A DNA stretch of 23,981 nucleotides, taken from Purshia tridentata. Taxonomy: Eukaryota > Streptophyta > Magnoliopsida > Rosales > Rosaceae. Shown here piece by piece: positions 10,827 through 20,968 of the stretch (its first letter is position 1; each line of letters starts with the position of its first letter). The translations under genes were made by a program, and so were the position numbers. The notes under the pieces are model-generated. The model made no database searches and had not been told where the DNA came from. It saw only the letters and a program-made list of their open reading frames with translations. The stretch is from the NCBI GenBank assembly GCA_003254885.1, contig QANT01003609.1, positions 1-23,981 on the forward strand. Direction: 5' to 3'.

Positions 10827-13800
10827 CTAACTATCAGCCACAGAGTCGGATGATGCAAACCCAATGTCAAAATCGAAGGCAATGCATGTCAGCTCATGTT
10901 TGTTTCCGTCATACAGCTTCATTTTAAGAGAGTATGAACCCTGCATGTGCCAAACTTAATCAGAACTCAGACAGCAGATGAATACACACATCACAAAATT
11001 GTATTGCTGATCAACATGACATCGGGTAGTTCGGTCTATGTCAGGTTCATTCAAATTGCTAATAAGACGGAGGTGGTAATGACAGTGGTAACGATGAAGG
11101 GGGCAGGGTGATTCCAAAAGCAATTTGATAATCAAAGGGGAAAGAAATGAAGCAGCACCAATTTGATTTATGTAGCAGAGTGAGGTATAATCCATATATA
11201 GGCTCTTAAAGCACTCAAAAAATTTATCAGGAGCTATTTTCTACTGGCTTTCTGCAATTAATATTGTCAATGCAGCTAAAGAATGTATTGACTATAAAGA
11301 ACACGGATGATCCTGGTCATTTTCCATCATGAAATGTCTACTATATGGAGTTTGAGACTCAATTAGACTCAATCTCTGTTTTCATAGGCAACATATTTTC
11401 ACAGATACAAATTAAGCTATGATAAGTAAGCAAAAACTGAAATAAAGATGCCCAAAGACAAACTGAAATGAGTAAACAGCAGCACATTGCAAAGCAGTTG
11501 GATTTCAGAAATTAGGCACTCCTTATACAACTTTAAGAGTTTGCATAAATTGAGGGGTAGATGAACAAAAACCTCATTATGTAGATGACTATTGCATGCT
11601 ACTTTGTTCAAGCTAACTACAAGCTATGAGTTCACCTTAAGTTCATAGAATTAGTGCAAGGAAGTTTTATTCGTTGAAGAATATATACCAGTAGATTTTT
11701 TAGCTTGGTTACAAATGAGTATAGGCTCCTTTCTAAAACTAAAACACGGTGCAATGTTGGACATGCAAAGGCTATGAAAATTTTTCAGCACAATGTCCAA
11801 ATCAATTGGTGACTGTTCTATAATAAAGAAGCTCTTAATGCGTATGCTATCCCCTAAGCAGAGAGAAAAAAGAATTGTAATGCTAGCAGCTAGAAGTAGA
11901 ACAAGGGGTGGGGACAGAAATTTTGATCATTGCAGTGATTAGCAGCAACCTTGTTTGGTTTTGCGTACTCTGCTCAGTTCTCACTACACAAAAGAAGCAT
12001 GATAAGGAAGATTGGCAAAAAAGCAACATTTTTCAAACTCGTGTTCGATATAATGATCAACTGTGCAGTGTACACCATAGTTATTGAAAGGGATAGCTAC
12101 ATCAATGTTATTTGCTTTTTCCAAGCTTGGATTGCTTATTGAGCCACATATCAAATTCGTAAAATAAAATGAAATGGGTAAAGAGCACAATCTCAAAGTC
12201 CATCCCTCGTTGGAAGCTAAAGACTAAGACTATTGGCCTAAGACTATCAAATGAGACCTTTTTTGTCAAAAGAAGAATGTCTGTTGCAATCAAAAGAGAC
12301 CACCCATTTTTAAGAGTTAGTCAAAGAGTCAATCTAAGAATTAATGTTAAGGACTATAAAGAGTGAATGTATTTGGGTCCTAGAAAGAATCAACATCTTT
12401 TAAGTTTTATAAGAGTCTTCTACTCTTTAATTAGTTTGTCCCATTTCATACAACTCTTTTTTGGAGTTCTTTCAAAATCTATAGATAAGGCTCACTTTTG
12501 TAAGTCAAAGGTAGAGGAATGTGTCCTCTCTCTATCTACTTTCACATGTCTTCTCTTCATTTCCTCCTATCTTTTGATTTACTCTGAATTACAGAAACCA
12601 TAAATCATCTTCTTCTTTTTGCTAAAAGTTTTTTTAATAACTAAAATTTCTGCCATCTATAGTCCACCATTACCATAATGCAGCACCATCCTCATGTCAT
12701 ACATTAATTTTCATTCCCTTTCTAAGGTGACGACCTAACAGTTGCTATAGCTATTTCATTGTATTCATGAAGCTCAGAGAAAACCAACAATTACACTCAG
12801 AGGCTTGTTCAAGTTCCATTTTCCAGTAGTTACATATACAATAAGACTACAAAACTTAGATGATATAGATGTTTTAGGCAAGAACTTACAGGTGGAGTGA
12901 ATCCAGGTAAATCCTGAGAGTGGGAAATCAAGAAGTCACCAGTTGAAACAGGGCAAGATGTTTCAGCACAAAGGTCATGAGTCTCACTGTGGATGTGCCA
13001 ACCAAAGTAAGAAACATCAATCACCAATTTCCCTCCAGAGATGGAGTCACCTGTCAGAGCATATACAAAGGGCTCCGGTCAAAACCAAACTCCCAGAAAA
13101 AGTCTTCAAACGACATAGGATTATCCAAGTCGTGTTTATTGTTTCAAATTGTATGTAAATTAAACATTTATTAAGAGAGTCGAGCTTTAATAGAACCTGC
13201 AATTGCAGAAATGTTGAAGCTGGCAGTCTTTCCTCTCGCAATGGGATAAGGAGATATGTCAACTCCCTTGACCTTGACAGCATAATCAGTACTCTTATCT
13301 GAACATAATTCGGATATTCGATTAAGTTTCATTGAACAAACAGCAATACAACAACAAGTGAAGAAACAAACCAATGTAAAATATGACAATGAAACACCAT
13401 TTGATTGAATACATACATCCCAGAAAAAATTTCTAATGAAAAACAAAACCCATACTTCTTCTTTTCTTTTTCTTGAGTTGGGGAAATTAAATACTTAAAT
13501 ACTTAAAAATTGTAAAAATTGACTTTGTCTAGAGAGTGGAGATGCAGATGCATATCCGATATTTCTTTCATGTTCTGTTTATGTCAAAACAAAAGAACCC
13601 AAATTGGATTTGACAACAACAATCAGTTGACTTTACTGTAAAAGTGGAAAGCTTGTGATATTCTGGGGAAGCAAACATAGAATTGAAAGCTTAATCTGAA
13701 AGCAAAGAATCATATTAAGGCATACCGAAAAACAGAAATAAAAAAAATTAAGGAAGAGAAAGATTAGAGTGACGAACCGCAGTAGCTGACGTCCTTGGCT

Positions 13801-13865
13801 TGGATGAGAGGTAGAGCCAGACAGAGCGAGAGCAGGAGGGATGCGATGAACTTCAGCTGAGCCAT
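10827..13865 (-). CDS. Secreted ML-domain (MD-2/NPC2-like lipid-recognition) protein, 154 aa, four exons
   Basis: In transcription order the exons are 13865-13778, 13298-13197, 13050-12890 and 10940-10827, all with GT..AG introns; they total 465 bases including TAG. The protein starts MAQLKFIASLLLSLCLALPLIQA, a clear signal peptide (cleavage near residue 23), followed by KDVSYCD. The ML domain fills the mature protein: VKVKGVDISPYPIARGKTASF, then GGKLVIDVSYFGWHIHSET, CPVSTGDF, and LTCIAFDFDIGF near the end. Four cysteines (29, 91, 96, 136) fit two disulfides, 91-96 and 29-136, typical of ML folds. Family members bind single lipids or sterols in a beta-sandwich pocket in the secretory path, vacuole or apoplast; plant copies are often annotated as phosphatidylglycerol/phosphatidylinositol transfer proteins. 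Ligand specificity cannot be read here. Intron 3 (10941-12889) is unusually long. No frame damage is seen. Confidence 0.93.
10941..12889 (-). other. Long intron 3 of the ML-domain gene
   Basis: This 1949-base intron separates the FTPP-coding exon from the GSYSLKM-coding exon. Several open frames of 60-80 codons lie within it on both strands (for example about 12169-12603, plus strand), but none resembles a known protein and none continues a splice frame. No clear terminal inverted repeats were found, though an old insertion at about 12160-12620 would explain the length. Confidence 0.6.
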
Positions 13866-14112
13866 CTTCACGGATTGCTTTGCTCGAATAAAATAACTAT
13901 ATTATATATTTATAACAACTGTGAAGACTTAGGGTTTATAAAACTAAAAGACAGACGGACAGAGAGAAAAACTGAGAAAGAGAGGTATTTGTGAATAATG
14001 GAGGAAGGTAAGGTAGCTAGGAAGAAGAAGGAGTCTGAAGACGACCCACGACTGACAGTTATTATATTGGTTGAACACAGAGGAACGTTAGGTGGCAAAG
14101 AACGAAGACTTC

Positions 14113-14119
14113 TTATATA
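14113..14119 (-). promoter_or_regulatory. Probable TATA box of the ML-domain gene
   Basis: TATATAA on the minus strand lies about 250 bases upstream of the ATG at 13865, predicting a leader of about 220 bases. A second TATA-like word (TATAAATA, 13907-13914) is only 42-49 bases upstream of the ATG and would leave almost no leader, so the distal one is preferred. It sits only about 50 bases from the foldback element. Confidence 0.4.
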
Positions 14120-14169
14120 TTTAGAGCTTCCTTTGCTGTCACGGATTCGATTTTTTTTTTAGAAGGTTC

Positions 14170-14697
14170 GGTTAATTACAATCGACACCTTCAAGTTTGC
14201 ATCGTTTTTCGCTCCTTATTCTAATTTTTAAAACTTTACAATTTATATCCTAATGTTAGTTTTATTTTTCAATTTCCGCCCACTATTAGTATGACCATGT
14301 TTGACCTCTTTTTCGAAACGTTATTTGCTTACGTAAAAGCTATAAAACCCACACTTTCTTATGTAACAAGTGGTGAGAAGTCCACTGTAATTTATGTTGG
14401 GACATGTGTCATGTCAAATAGCATACATGAAGGATTTAGGCCAAAAAAAGGTATTTGAATTTATGAAAATGACATTCACATAAATTTGGGTTGACATCTC
14501 ATTACATGGCGCATAAAGAAAATACATGGATCACATAACTTCCATGTAAGCAAATAACATTTTATATGACGGTCAAACTAGGATAGGAAAAAATTGAAAG
14601 ACAAGCCTAATGTTATTATGTAAATAATAGAGTTTTGAAGGTCATTGTGCAAAGTGAAAAACAACTCAAATATGGAGGGGTCAAAGCGTAATAAACC
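14170..14697. mobile_element. Foldback, MULE-like non-autonomous transposable element, about 528 bp
   Basis: The left end GGTTAATTACAATCGACACC and the reverse complement of the right end (GGTTTATTACGCTTTGACCC) match in most positions. Similarity continues inward: CCTAATGTTAG against CATTAGG, TTTCAATTT, GTTTGACC, and GTTATTTGCTTAC at 14320-14332 against its complement around 14546-14559. The arms appear to reach nearly the centre near 14433, so the whole element is close to one palindrome. The end sequence resembles long-terminal-repeat Mutator-like elements of plants. There is no transposase frame. A clear target-site duplication was not found, and the arms have diverged, so the insertion is not recent. 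It ends about 50 bases upstream of the candidate ML-gene TATA box. Confidence 0.7.
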
Positions 14698-15228
14698 CAA
14701 AAAATTTCATAGTTTTTTTAATAATTAAGTAAAATAATGCATACCTTCTCCCTACACACCCCTTTCTCATTACACACTTCTATATATTTTAGATTTTATA
14801 GTTTCTCACAAAACAACTTTTACCGTTACCAAACTACCCTTAAGAACTAAAAGTTCAAAACAGAAAAAAGTTCATAAAAACTTAAAAACTGAGGATCATA
14901 CCTCATCTGAAAATGAATAAGGGATGAGGTGAGTCTCCCGACTCTCCCCTCATAAAAAATAATACACTTTTGTGCAATGTTGTAATGGTGAGACTTGGGA
15001 TGTAGTGCAATGTTTTCGAGTTGAGAGTTGGAATTGTTAATGGTGGACTCGGCATTCAATTCAAGTTTATCCTAACCAGTAGATATGAATGTTGCATTAT
15101 ATTAGAATGGGAAGCAATGTTTGTGGTTGACCAGGCAAACAAGGCACCCACACAGCAGTAATGCATGTAACGGAGAAAGACGCAAAAATGCTATGCAGCT
15201 ATCAGTGTGCCAAATTGGAATCCGAAGC
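14698..15228. other. AT-rich intergenic region
   Basis: This stretch lies between the foldback element and the tandem duplication. It contains short T- and A-rich tracts. Open frames are short and unrecognised, and I see no gene or regulatory site I can support. Confidence 0.4.
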
Positions 15229-15446
15229 TCATGTGCTTAGAAAAAGGGAAAAAAAAAAAAAAAANGGAAAAAAAAAAAAAAAAAAGAGAAGGAAAAAAGA
15301 GATTTTTCATGCGCATAATAAAACTATACATGCTATGTGTTAAAATGAATCATGTGCTTAGAAAAAGGGAAAAAAAAAAAAAAGAGAAGGAAAAAAGAGA
15401 TTTTTCATGCTCATAATAAAACTATACATGCTATGTGTTAAAATGA
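15229..15446 (+). repeat. Two-copy tandem duplication with poly-A core
   Basis: Copy 1 (15229-15349) and copy 2 (15350-15446) both begin TCATGTGCTTAGAAAAAGGG and end with CATGCTATGTGTTAAAATGA. They differ mainly in the length of the internal A tract and in one G/T change in CATGCGCAT versus CATGCTCAT. Copy 1 holds a longer, doubled A tract with an N at 15265, so its true length is uncertain. Near identity points to a recent duplication. Confidence 0.9.
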
Positions 15447-16720
15447 TATGAGTACAAGTTTAGTCAAGATTAATCCTCAAAAGCTAGCAGGTACTGGGAA
15501 CCCATCGGCATGTATGTAAAAGAGCCAAGTATTCTGTTTTTCTTTTTATTTGTTCTGAAAACACATGTGCTTTGGGTTCTAATTTGGTGCCTTGATATAG
15601 TCTCAGATGCCTTTACCTGCCGGCTTTGAGTTTGAGGAGGTTACATTGGATATGTGGTCGAGAAATGGAGCTGCTAGAAAGACATGGAAATTAAGGAAAG
15701 AGACATCTGAGGCTCATATTTATAGTTACTAGAAGAACAAGTAATGTTCCGGTTGTTTTTTAAAAAACTAGAATTAAACCCCTCGTTATTTGATGAAAAG
15801 GGACGGGATCTATCTCACCGTGAAAGCTGAAAATTATTTGTCTTAGTTTTATATGCTGCATGTAGGGAGTTTTGGTGGTAAGGGGTGGGAGCATAGGTGC
15901 TGAATTGCAGTGGTGCTCTTAGCTGTATTGTTGTTGGAACATTATTCTAAATGAGAAACAAAATAATATTTTGTTAATATAATTGAACAAGAATCATTCA
16001 TAAATGGTTGGTGAATTGTTGTTGGAACATTGGAAAGTGGATGTGGCATTGTTGCTTGGAAAATAGGTGCTATCATGAATGAATTAGGTTTGCAGAATTT
16101 GCTAGAAACTTGTATTCTGTGGTTTTTGTAGGTTTCTGTGGGATGTGTTTCAGATAGAAAATGTCTCTTCTATTTGGGCTTATAATTGAAATAGTCTCGT
16201 TCCTAGTTTGATAGATACACCACATGTAGAGAAGGAAAAAGAAATCATAATGAAATCCCAATGTGCATGTGTGAAAATTTTGATCATGTGGGGGCAATGG
16301 ATATTGGTGGGATGCATAATTTATGAGGGTATTAATAGATTATGAATTTGTTTATCCACTGAAATAGGAATTGCAACCAGAGCATGCCTCTTACATATTT
16401 TCTCATGAGAAAGGTCTTTGTTGCCGATTGGTTTTGGGTTGGATGCTTCAATTTCGTGAGTCTTTGCATCTTATAAACAATGGCATAAATCCCAGATTAA
16501 GTTATTCTGAATTCTTACAACCAGATCGATCTCGATCAAACTACAAAATAAAGCAAAAGAATTGAACAAATTTTCACTATGAAAGAGCTCCATGCATGAA
16601 TTATTTGGGAACTCCAAAGATATGCTGCTAATGATGTTTTCTGTGTACAAATTAATGATGCAAAAAAAGAAAAGACAATCCATACACATACTCCTTTGAG
16701 TACTCCATCCACAAATACAA
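15447..16720. other. Intergenic region, includes 3' flank of the ATL gene
   Basis: No gene is recognised. A 41-codon frame at 15607-15732 (plus) has somewhat coding-like codons but no known motif and no splice partner that I can identify. A GTTGTTGGAACATT word occurs twice (around 15929 and 16019). The final part should contain the 3' untranslated region of the minus-strand RING gene. Confidence 0.4.
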
Positions 16721-17233
16721 TCAGTCTCGCCTGCTTGCCAATGGAACCACCTCAGCCAGAGGAGTCGACAAAGGCGTTGGGATTGGAGACGTTCTGCAGA
16801 CCGGACAAGTTGGGTGCAGCCTCAACCATGGATCAACACACTTGAGGTGAAAGAGGTGTGCACAATCCGGAAGTAACCGGAGCATATCCGAGGCCTTGTA
16901 ATCCGCTAGGCATATGGAGCAGCAGGAGGCAGTGGAGTCTGTCTTTTGGAGCTTGGCCTCGGAATAGAGTAGCTTGGGATAGCTCTTGATGGTTTTGTCA
17001 TCAAGTCCTATGTCAACAACAAAGTTCTGCAGGTCAGGCTGGTCGTGGAGGGCGTTCCTTGGTGCTGGGGAAGGCGGCCGCTGCTGCGAGGGGGTTGTCC
17101 GGGTGCAGAAGTAGGAAGCCAAGGTGATGGTTGTGATGAGCAGAAGAATGCCAACTGATACACCAATGCCATAACCAAAGCCACCAATGTTGTTGGAGCC
17201 AAGGAAACCACTAGTGTCACTTGTGCTGTTCAT
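16721..17233 (-). CDS. ATL-type RING-H2 E3 ubiquitin ligase (ATL70/71-like), 170 aa, single exon
   Basis: The protein begins MNSTSDTSGFLG and has one transmembrane helix (about residues 20-43, GYGIGVSVGILLLITTITLASYFC). It then carries the ATL GLD motif (VVDIGLDDKTIKSYPKLLYSE) and a complete RING-H2 finger: C105-x2-C108, C124-x-H126-x2-H129-x2-C132, C143-x2-C146, with the Pro and Trp typical of ATLs (C-x2-D-P-W-L). The tail TPLAEVVPLA matches ATL68/70/71-type ends. It should pass ubiquitin from an E2 to substrates at a membrane; ATLs often act in defence or nutrient responses. The same frame is open upstream to a Met at 17290, adding 19 hydrophobic residues. I prefer 17233 because family members start near MNNT. 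Two W-box-like TTGAC words lie upstream (17368-17373, 17566-17571). Substrates are unknown. Confidence 0.92.
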   Translation of the reverse strand: MNSTSDTSGFLGSNNIGGFGYGIGVSVGILLLITTITLASYFCTRTTPSQQRPPSPAPRNALHDQPDLQNFVVDIGLDDKTIKSYPKLLYSEAKLQKTDSTASCCSICLADYKASDMLRLLPDCAHLFHLKCVDPWLRLHPTCPVCRTSPIPTPLSTPLAEVVPLASRRD

Positions 17234-17241
17234 AATCTCCA

Positions 17242-17517
17242 CTATGAATAACAAGCAAAACAAGAGGGATTGAGATGCAAGATGCTGCATATGATGTTGG
17301 GTTTGGTTTGGTCAGCCATTGGCACAATGACACAGAATTGGTTATTTGGGGAATCCAAGTTTTTACAAGTCAACGAGTACATGAGGTGGAGAGAGAGAGA
17401 GAGAGAAAGAGAAGGTGTTGGTGGAGTTTTAATTAAAGGGAAGATGCATTTGGACTTAAGTAAAGAGACATAGGGAGAGGTGAATGAAGAGGAGGCATTA
17501 CATGTGAGTAGTAACAT
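17242..17517 (-). other. Upstream ORF (91 codons) overlapping the ATL 5' region
   Basis: This minus-strand frame starts at 17517 and stops with TAG at 17242-17244, 8 bases before the preferred ATL ATG at 17233 and overlapping the alternative ATG at 17290 in another frame. Internal Mets at 17382 and 17319 give shorter versions. Much of it is encoded by the CT repeat and it resembles no known protein. If it lies in the transcript it would act as a uORF. Whether it is transcribed depends on an unknown start site. Confidence 0.4.
17389..17406 (-). repeat. CT (GA on plus) microsatellite upstream of the ATL gene
   Basis: This is a run of GA units on the plus strand, read as CT in the direction of the ATL transcript and about 160 bases upstream of its ATG. 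It resembles the pyrimidine tracts common in plant 5' leaders and supports a leader extending beyond 17400. Confidence 0.75.
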
Positions 17518-18408
17518 TACAGTTTTTTCTTTGCGTTAGATTATGGATATCATTTGTTTTTTGAAGGTCAACGACTCAACGTTTGCTGATAATCCTTTTC
17601 GGTTTTGGGTTTTGGCTGTTTGTCTTTTATGAGTAACGTCTTGCTTTCTTTGCATCTCTGTATTTCTTATATAATTATCTCTCTATCAACTCATCGACCA
17701 CTATCCAATTATCTCCTATCTATCTTTATATATTTGATCATTTGGCGTGCAGGTGCAACGCACGTTCCATGCATTGTTGTTTTATAAAACAAATGAGGTA
17801 AGCTAAATATTATGTGCCCACTGGATATTGATACAGCTTAGCTCATGTTCTGTTTCTGCCAAGAGAATGAATTGGAAGTTAGCACATGTTGATCGGTAAG
17901 AGCTTTATTTAAAAGAATATTTGGGGTCAGGATTTTTCTATCTTGTGTGAAGAGAATGTGAAACTGGTGTGGAAATAGAAATAAACAAGACGTAACGTTT
18001 CGTGTAGTAATGTAATATTATGTTAGAGCAGTTTTATCTCTCTCTTTTCACACAAGTTCCGCACCCCTCCTTCCACGGGAGAACAGCGTCCTTTGGATTC
18101 ATGTGGTATTGTGGTTGGTCCTTTGTCATTAGATGCAACTGTTTTATTTATTAATTTATTTTTACTTATTAATTGGAAAGTAATGGTGCTTAAGGCCTTT
18201 CGGCCTGTGGTAAACTCTCTTTTATGTTGCTGGCCCAATATCCTTCCCTCCAAATTCCAATAATCGCGCCAAGTCAACGGTTCGAAACTCAATCTCATCT
18301 TCTTGGCGCGTACCACCAGATCACACCTCCAACTCCGTGTCCTTCCAAGCTTAACAATCAAGTCATCTTCTGTGTCTTCCCAAATTCCAACCAGCGAATC
18401 AACCAACC
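17518..18408. promoter_or_regulatory. Shared intergenic region between divergent ATL and EXPP1-like genes
   Basis: The two genes point away from each other, and this stretch must hold both promoters. On the minus strand TATATAAG-like words occur near 17669-17676 and 17720-17730; either could serve the ATL gene with a leader of 400 bases or more. For the EXPP1-like gene no good TATA box is visible; its leader is C/T-rich from about 18220. A small palindrome, AGGCCTTTCGGCCT, sits near 18195-18208. No further gene is supported. Confidence 0.4.
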
Positions 18409-19609
18409 ATGGCGGTCTTCGGCACATGGACGACGACCTTCCTCGTGATAACGACGATGATGATGGTGTCGTTAATCGAAGGCGGTGACAACAACCGAGT
18501 GTACTCGCCGTGCGCGGACACGACGGTGAAGAGGTGGGACGGGTTCACCTTGGGAATCGCCTTCGCGTCTAACGAAACCTTCCTTCCAAACAAAGCAAAC
18601 GCCACCGCACAGTTGTCGCCGTGCGACAGCAGACTCTCTCTCTCCACCAACCAATCCCAGATCGCCATTTTCCGGCCCAAGGTCGATGAGATCTCTCTCC
18701 TCACCGTCAACTCCTCCTCCTTTAATCCGGTTCGTTCCTCTTTCGTTTTCAATTTTTATAGGGTTTATTTGAGGGGTTTTTATTGATTATTAAGCATTTT
18801 AATTTATAACCCCAATAGAAATTATGGGATTGAATGGTGAAATATGAAAAACTAGCTGAAATTTGAGTCCTTTATAGACATTTAGACATTTTTCTCTGGA
18901 GTAGTGAGTAGTGCTGGGGGCCCTCAAGTTGTGCTCGAAGCCTCATCCATAAGTGTTTGAAGCGTGTCGAGCACTACACGAATGTGTTACTCGAGAGTTA
19001 TAAATTTTAGTAGAAATAAAAAGGGATAGTTTTCGAAATTTTCCAATAGTGTGAATAATTATTATTGGAAATTTGTGTTTTCTGTTATTGCATTAACAGG
19101 ATTCTTATGGGTATATGGTTGCATTTGCTGGGCGTAAATATGCTGCAAGGTCCATTCCTGCTTTTATTGGGAGTAGTTCCTACACTGTCACTAGCTTTAC
19201 CCTTGTAAGTAAATTCATCACAAATTTGCAGTTGGTTATGGTTCTTGGTTTAGTGAAAAGGCAAAAGAAAAAAAACCTTGGAATTTTGTTTATGCAGGTG
19301 CTTGAGTTCAACAAGGGCAGGCTGCAAAACCTGTATTGGAAAAGGGATGGGTGCTCCAAGTGTTCAGGGAACTCCACCTTTGTTTGCCTCAACAAGCAGG
19401 ACTGTGCAATCAAGACCAGCAGCTGCAAAAACCATGGAGGCTCTGTGGATTGCAGCCTGGGGATCCAATTGGCATTTTCTGGCACAGACAAACACCTTTC
19501 AGTGCTCAACTCATGGTATGAGGTGGCCAACCTTGGTCAGTACTCACTCTATGGTCTCTATTCAAATTTGAAGGACTCTCTCTCTAGTCAGTATAACAAG
19601 ATTTTCTAA
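18409..19609 (+). CDS. Secreted cysteine-rich EXPP1-like protein, 245 aa, three exons
   Basis: Exons are 18409-18729, 19100-19204 and 19298-19609 (TAA at 19607-19609), with GT..AG phase-0 introns. The start has a good plant context (ACCATGGCG). Residues 1 to about 25 form a signal peptide (FLVITTMMMVSLIEGG). The mature protein has Cys35 and Cys72, NxS/T sites at 55, 64, 81, 101 and 167, and a cysteine cluster in exon 3 (161, 164, 172, 178, 185, 194) within GCSKCSGNSTFVCLNKQDC. Eight cysteines suggest four disulfides. The tail ends QYNKIF with no hydrophobic GPI-type segment, so it should be soluble in the secretory path or apoplast. It matches the plant family annotated 'expp1 protein precursor' (Arabidopsis At3g44150 as I recall), whose biochemical function is unknown. 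Length is close to that family's. No catalytic motif is recognised. Confidence 0.88.
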
Positions 19610-20968
19610 TGTAAACTGTTTTTGCCAGAATCTTGTAATTTTCTCACTACCCACTAAGCACTAGGTTTCATAATCTATTTTGTTGGTGTGTTTCATGCAC
19701 ATATTGTTGTAATTTAATCACCTTTGAGGATCATATTGTGATTATAGGAAATAGATATCAATTTCATGAGATTTGTGTTCTAATTGTTTGTGACACTCAA
19801 TTTAGTAGTTGGTTGGTTCAGACTTCAGACTCCATTTCTGCATTGCGTAGTTTGCATTGATTTTTTACTGCTTATTATTTAGGAGTTGAAGGATTCTGAG
19901 AAATCCTTGGTACCTTAAACAATTCAAGTGCCGATTGTTCATTGTTCAGAGTTGCAGTCATTATGAGTGTTGGTTCTGCAGAAATTTTAGTACGAATTGT
20001 TAATTCTCCAGAATTTGTGATAGTTTGGTTCGTTTGACAAAATTGGTGAGAATCACAATTTCCATGGTTATCTCACCTCTCATGCAGTATGGAAACTTCC
20101 CTTCCCACAACTTAAATTTCCAACAAAAATACAAAATATAAAAATCTCACATTTTACATATGAAATGCCAATTTTTTGAGGGCATTAGAAAGGATAGAAA
20201 CCAGTCCTAGTCCTAACTCATTTTTTTCACAGAGTCACACTTCACCACTTACCACTTCAACTAAACTTAAGGGCTTGTATTTGGCCAAAAAAAAACCTTA
20301 AGGGCTTGTAGGTATATTTAATGTGACAGCTAGAATCAAATTCAAATAAAATGTTTATTTCAAGGGAAAATCAACTTTGCACGGCCACAGAAATTGCCAT
20401 CTTAGATCTCTGATGTAGTCAGTTGGGCCTCTCCAAATTGAACTACACTTTTGACAAAAAAAAAATGAACTAGTACAAATCAAAGCATAACAGGACAATC
20501 GTGGAGAGAGGTCTTTGGCTGTGGGAGGGACTGCCGGTGGTGGTGGTGGGGATGGCGTTGGTTTTTTCTATAAAAAAATAATTAAAGTATTTTATTATGT
20601 ATACAACTTTTTTCTCATAATTATGTCATTTAACTTATATGATCAGTGTGTAAGCGCCGTCAAATGCAATTATGAAAAAGGAGTTATACAAGTGATGCAA
20701 TGTATATTTTAATTTGTTGCTTTGAGATACGTATATGTATTTTTTTTATATATCAAGTACATAGCATATGTATAAAATTATGTAAGCTTACACAACCAAA
20801 AGAAACTATATACAATTGCATAAAAGTATAAGAAAAGATAACAATAATTCATTATAGAGAGGAATTGAAACATAAATCAAACATGATGAGGCAAAAGGAT
20901 TGAAGGCCAAATAACTTAAAGAACACCAAATCAAACAACACGGGAGAATTAAATACATGAATTGAAAT
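19610..20968. other. Intergenic region between EXPP1-like and MADS-box genes
   Basis: The first part is the 3' flank of the EXPP1-like gene; the last part is the 3' flank of the minus-strand MADS gene. A 14-base word, CTTAAGGGCTTGTA, occurs twice 31 bases apart (20266-20279 and 20297-20310), flanking an A tract. A short GGT/GGC-rich run lies at about 20515-20560. No gene is recognised. Confidence 0.4.

Noticed and set aside
12169..12603. Two plus-strand frames of 65 and 78 codons within the ML intron
   Set aside because: No known motif, no conserved initiation context, and AT-rich composition like the rest of the intron; not supported as a gene.
15607..15732. 41-codon frame beginning MPLPAGFEFEEV
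   Set aside because: Codon use looks somewhat coding-like, but it is short, has no known family and no adjoining exon, so it was not called.
18399..18752. 117-codon minus-strand frame over the EXPP1-like first exon
   Set aside because: It is antisense to an exon with a signal peptide and family fit, and has no motif of its own.
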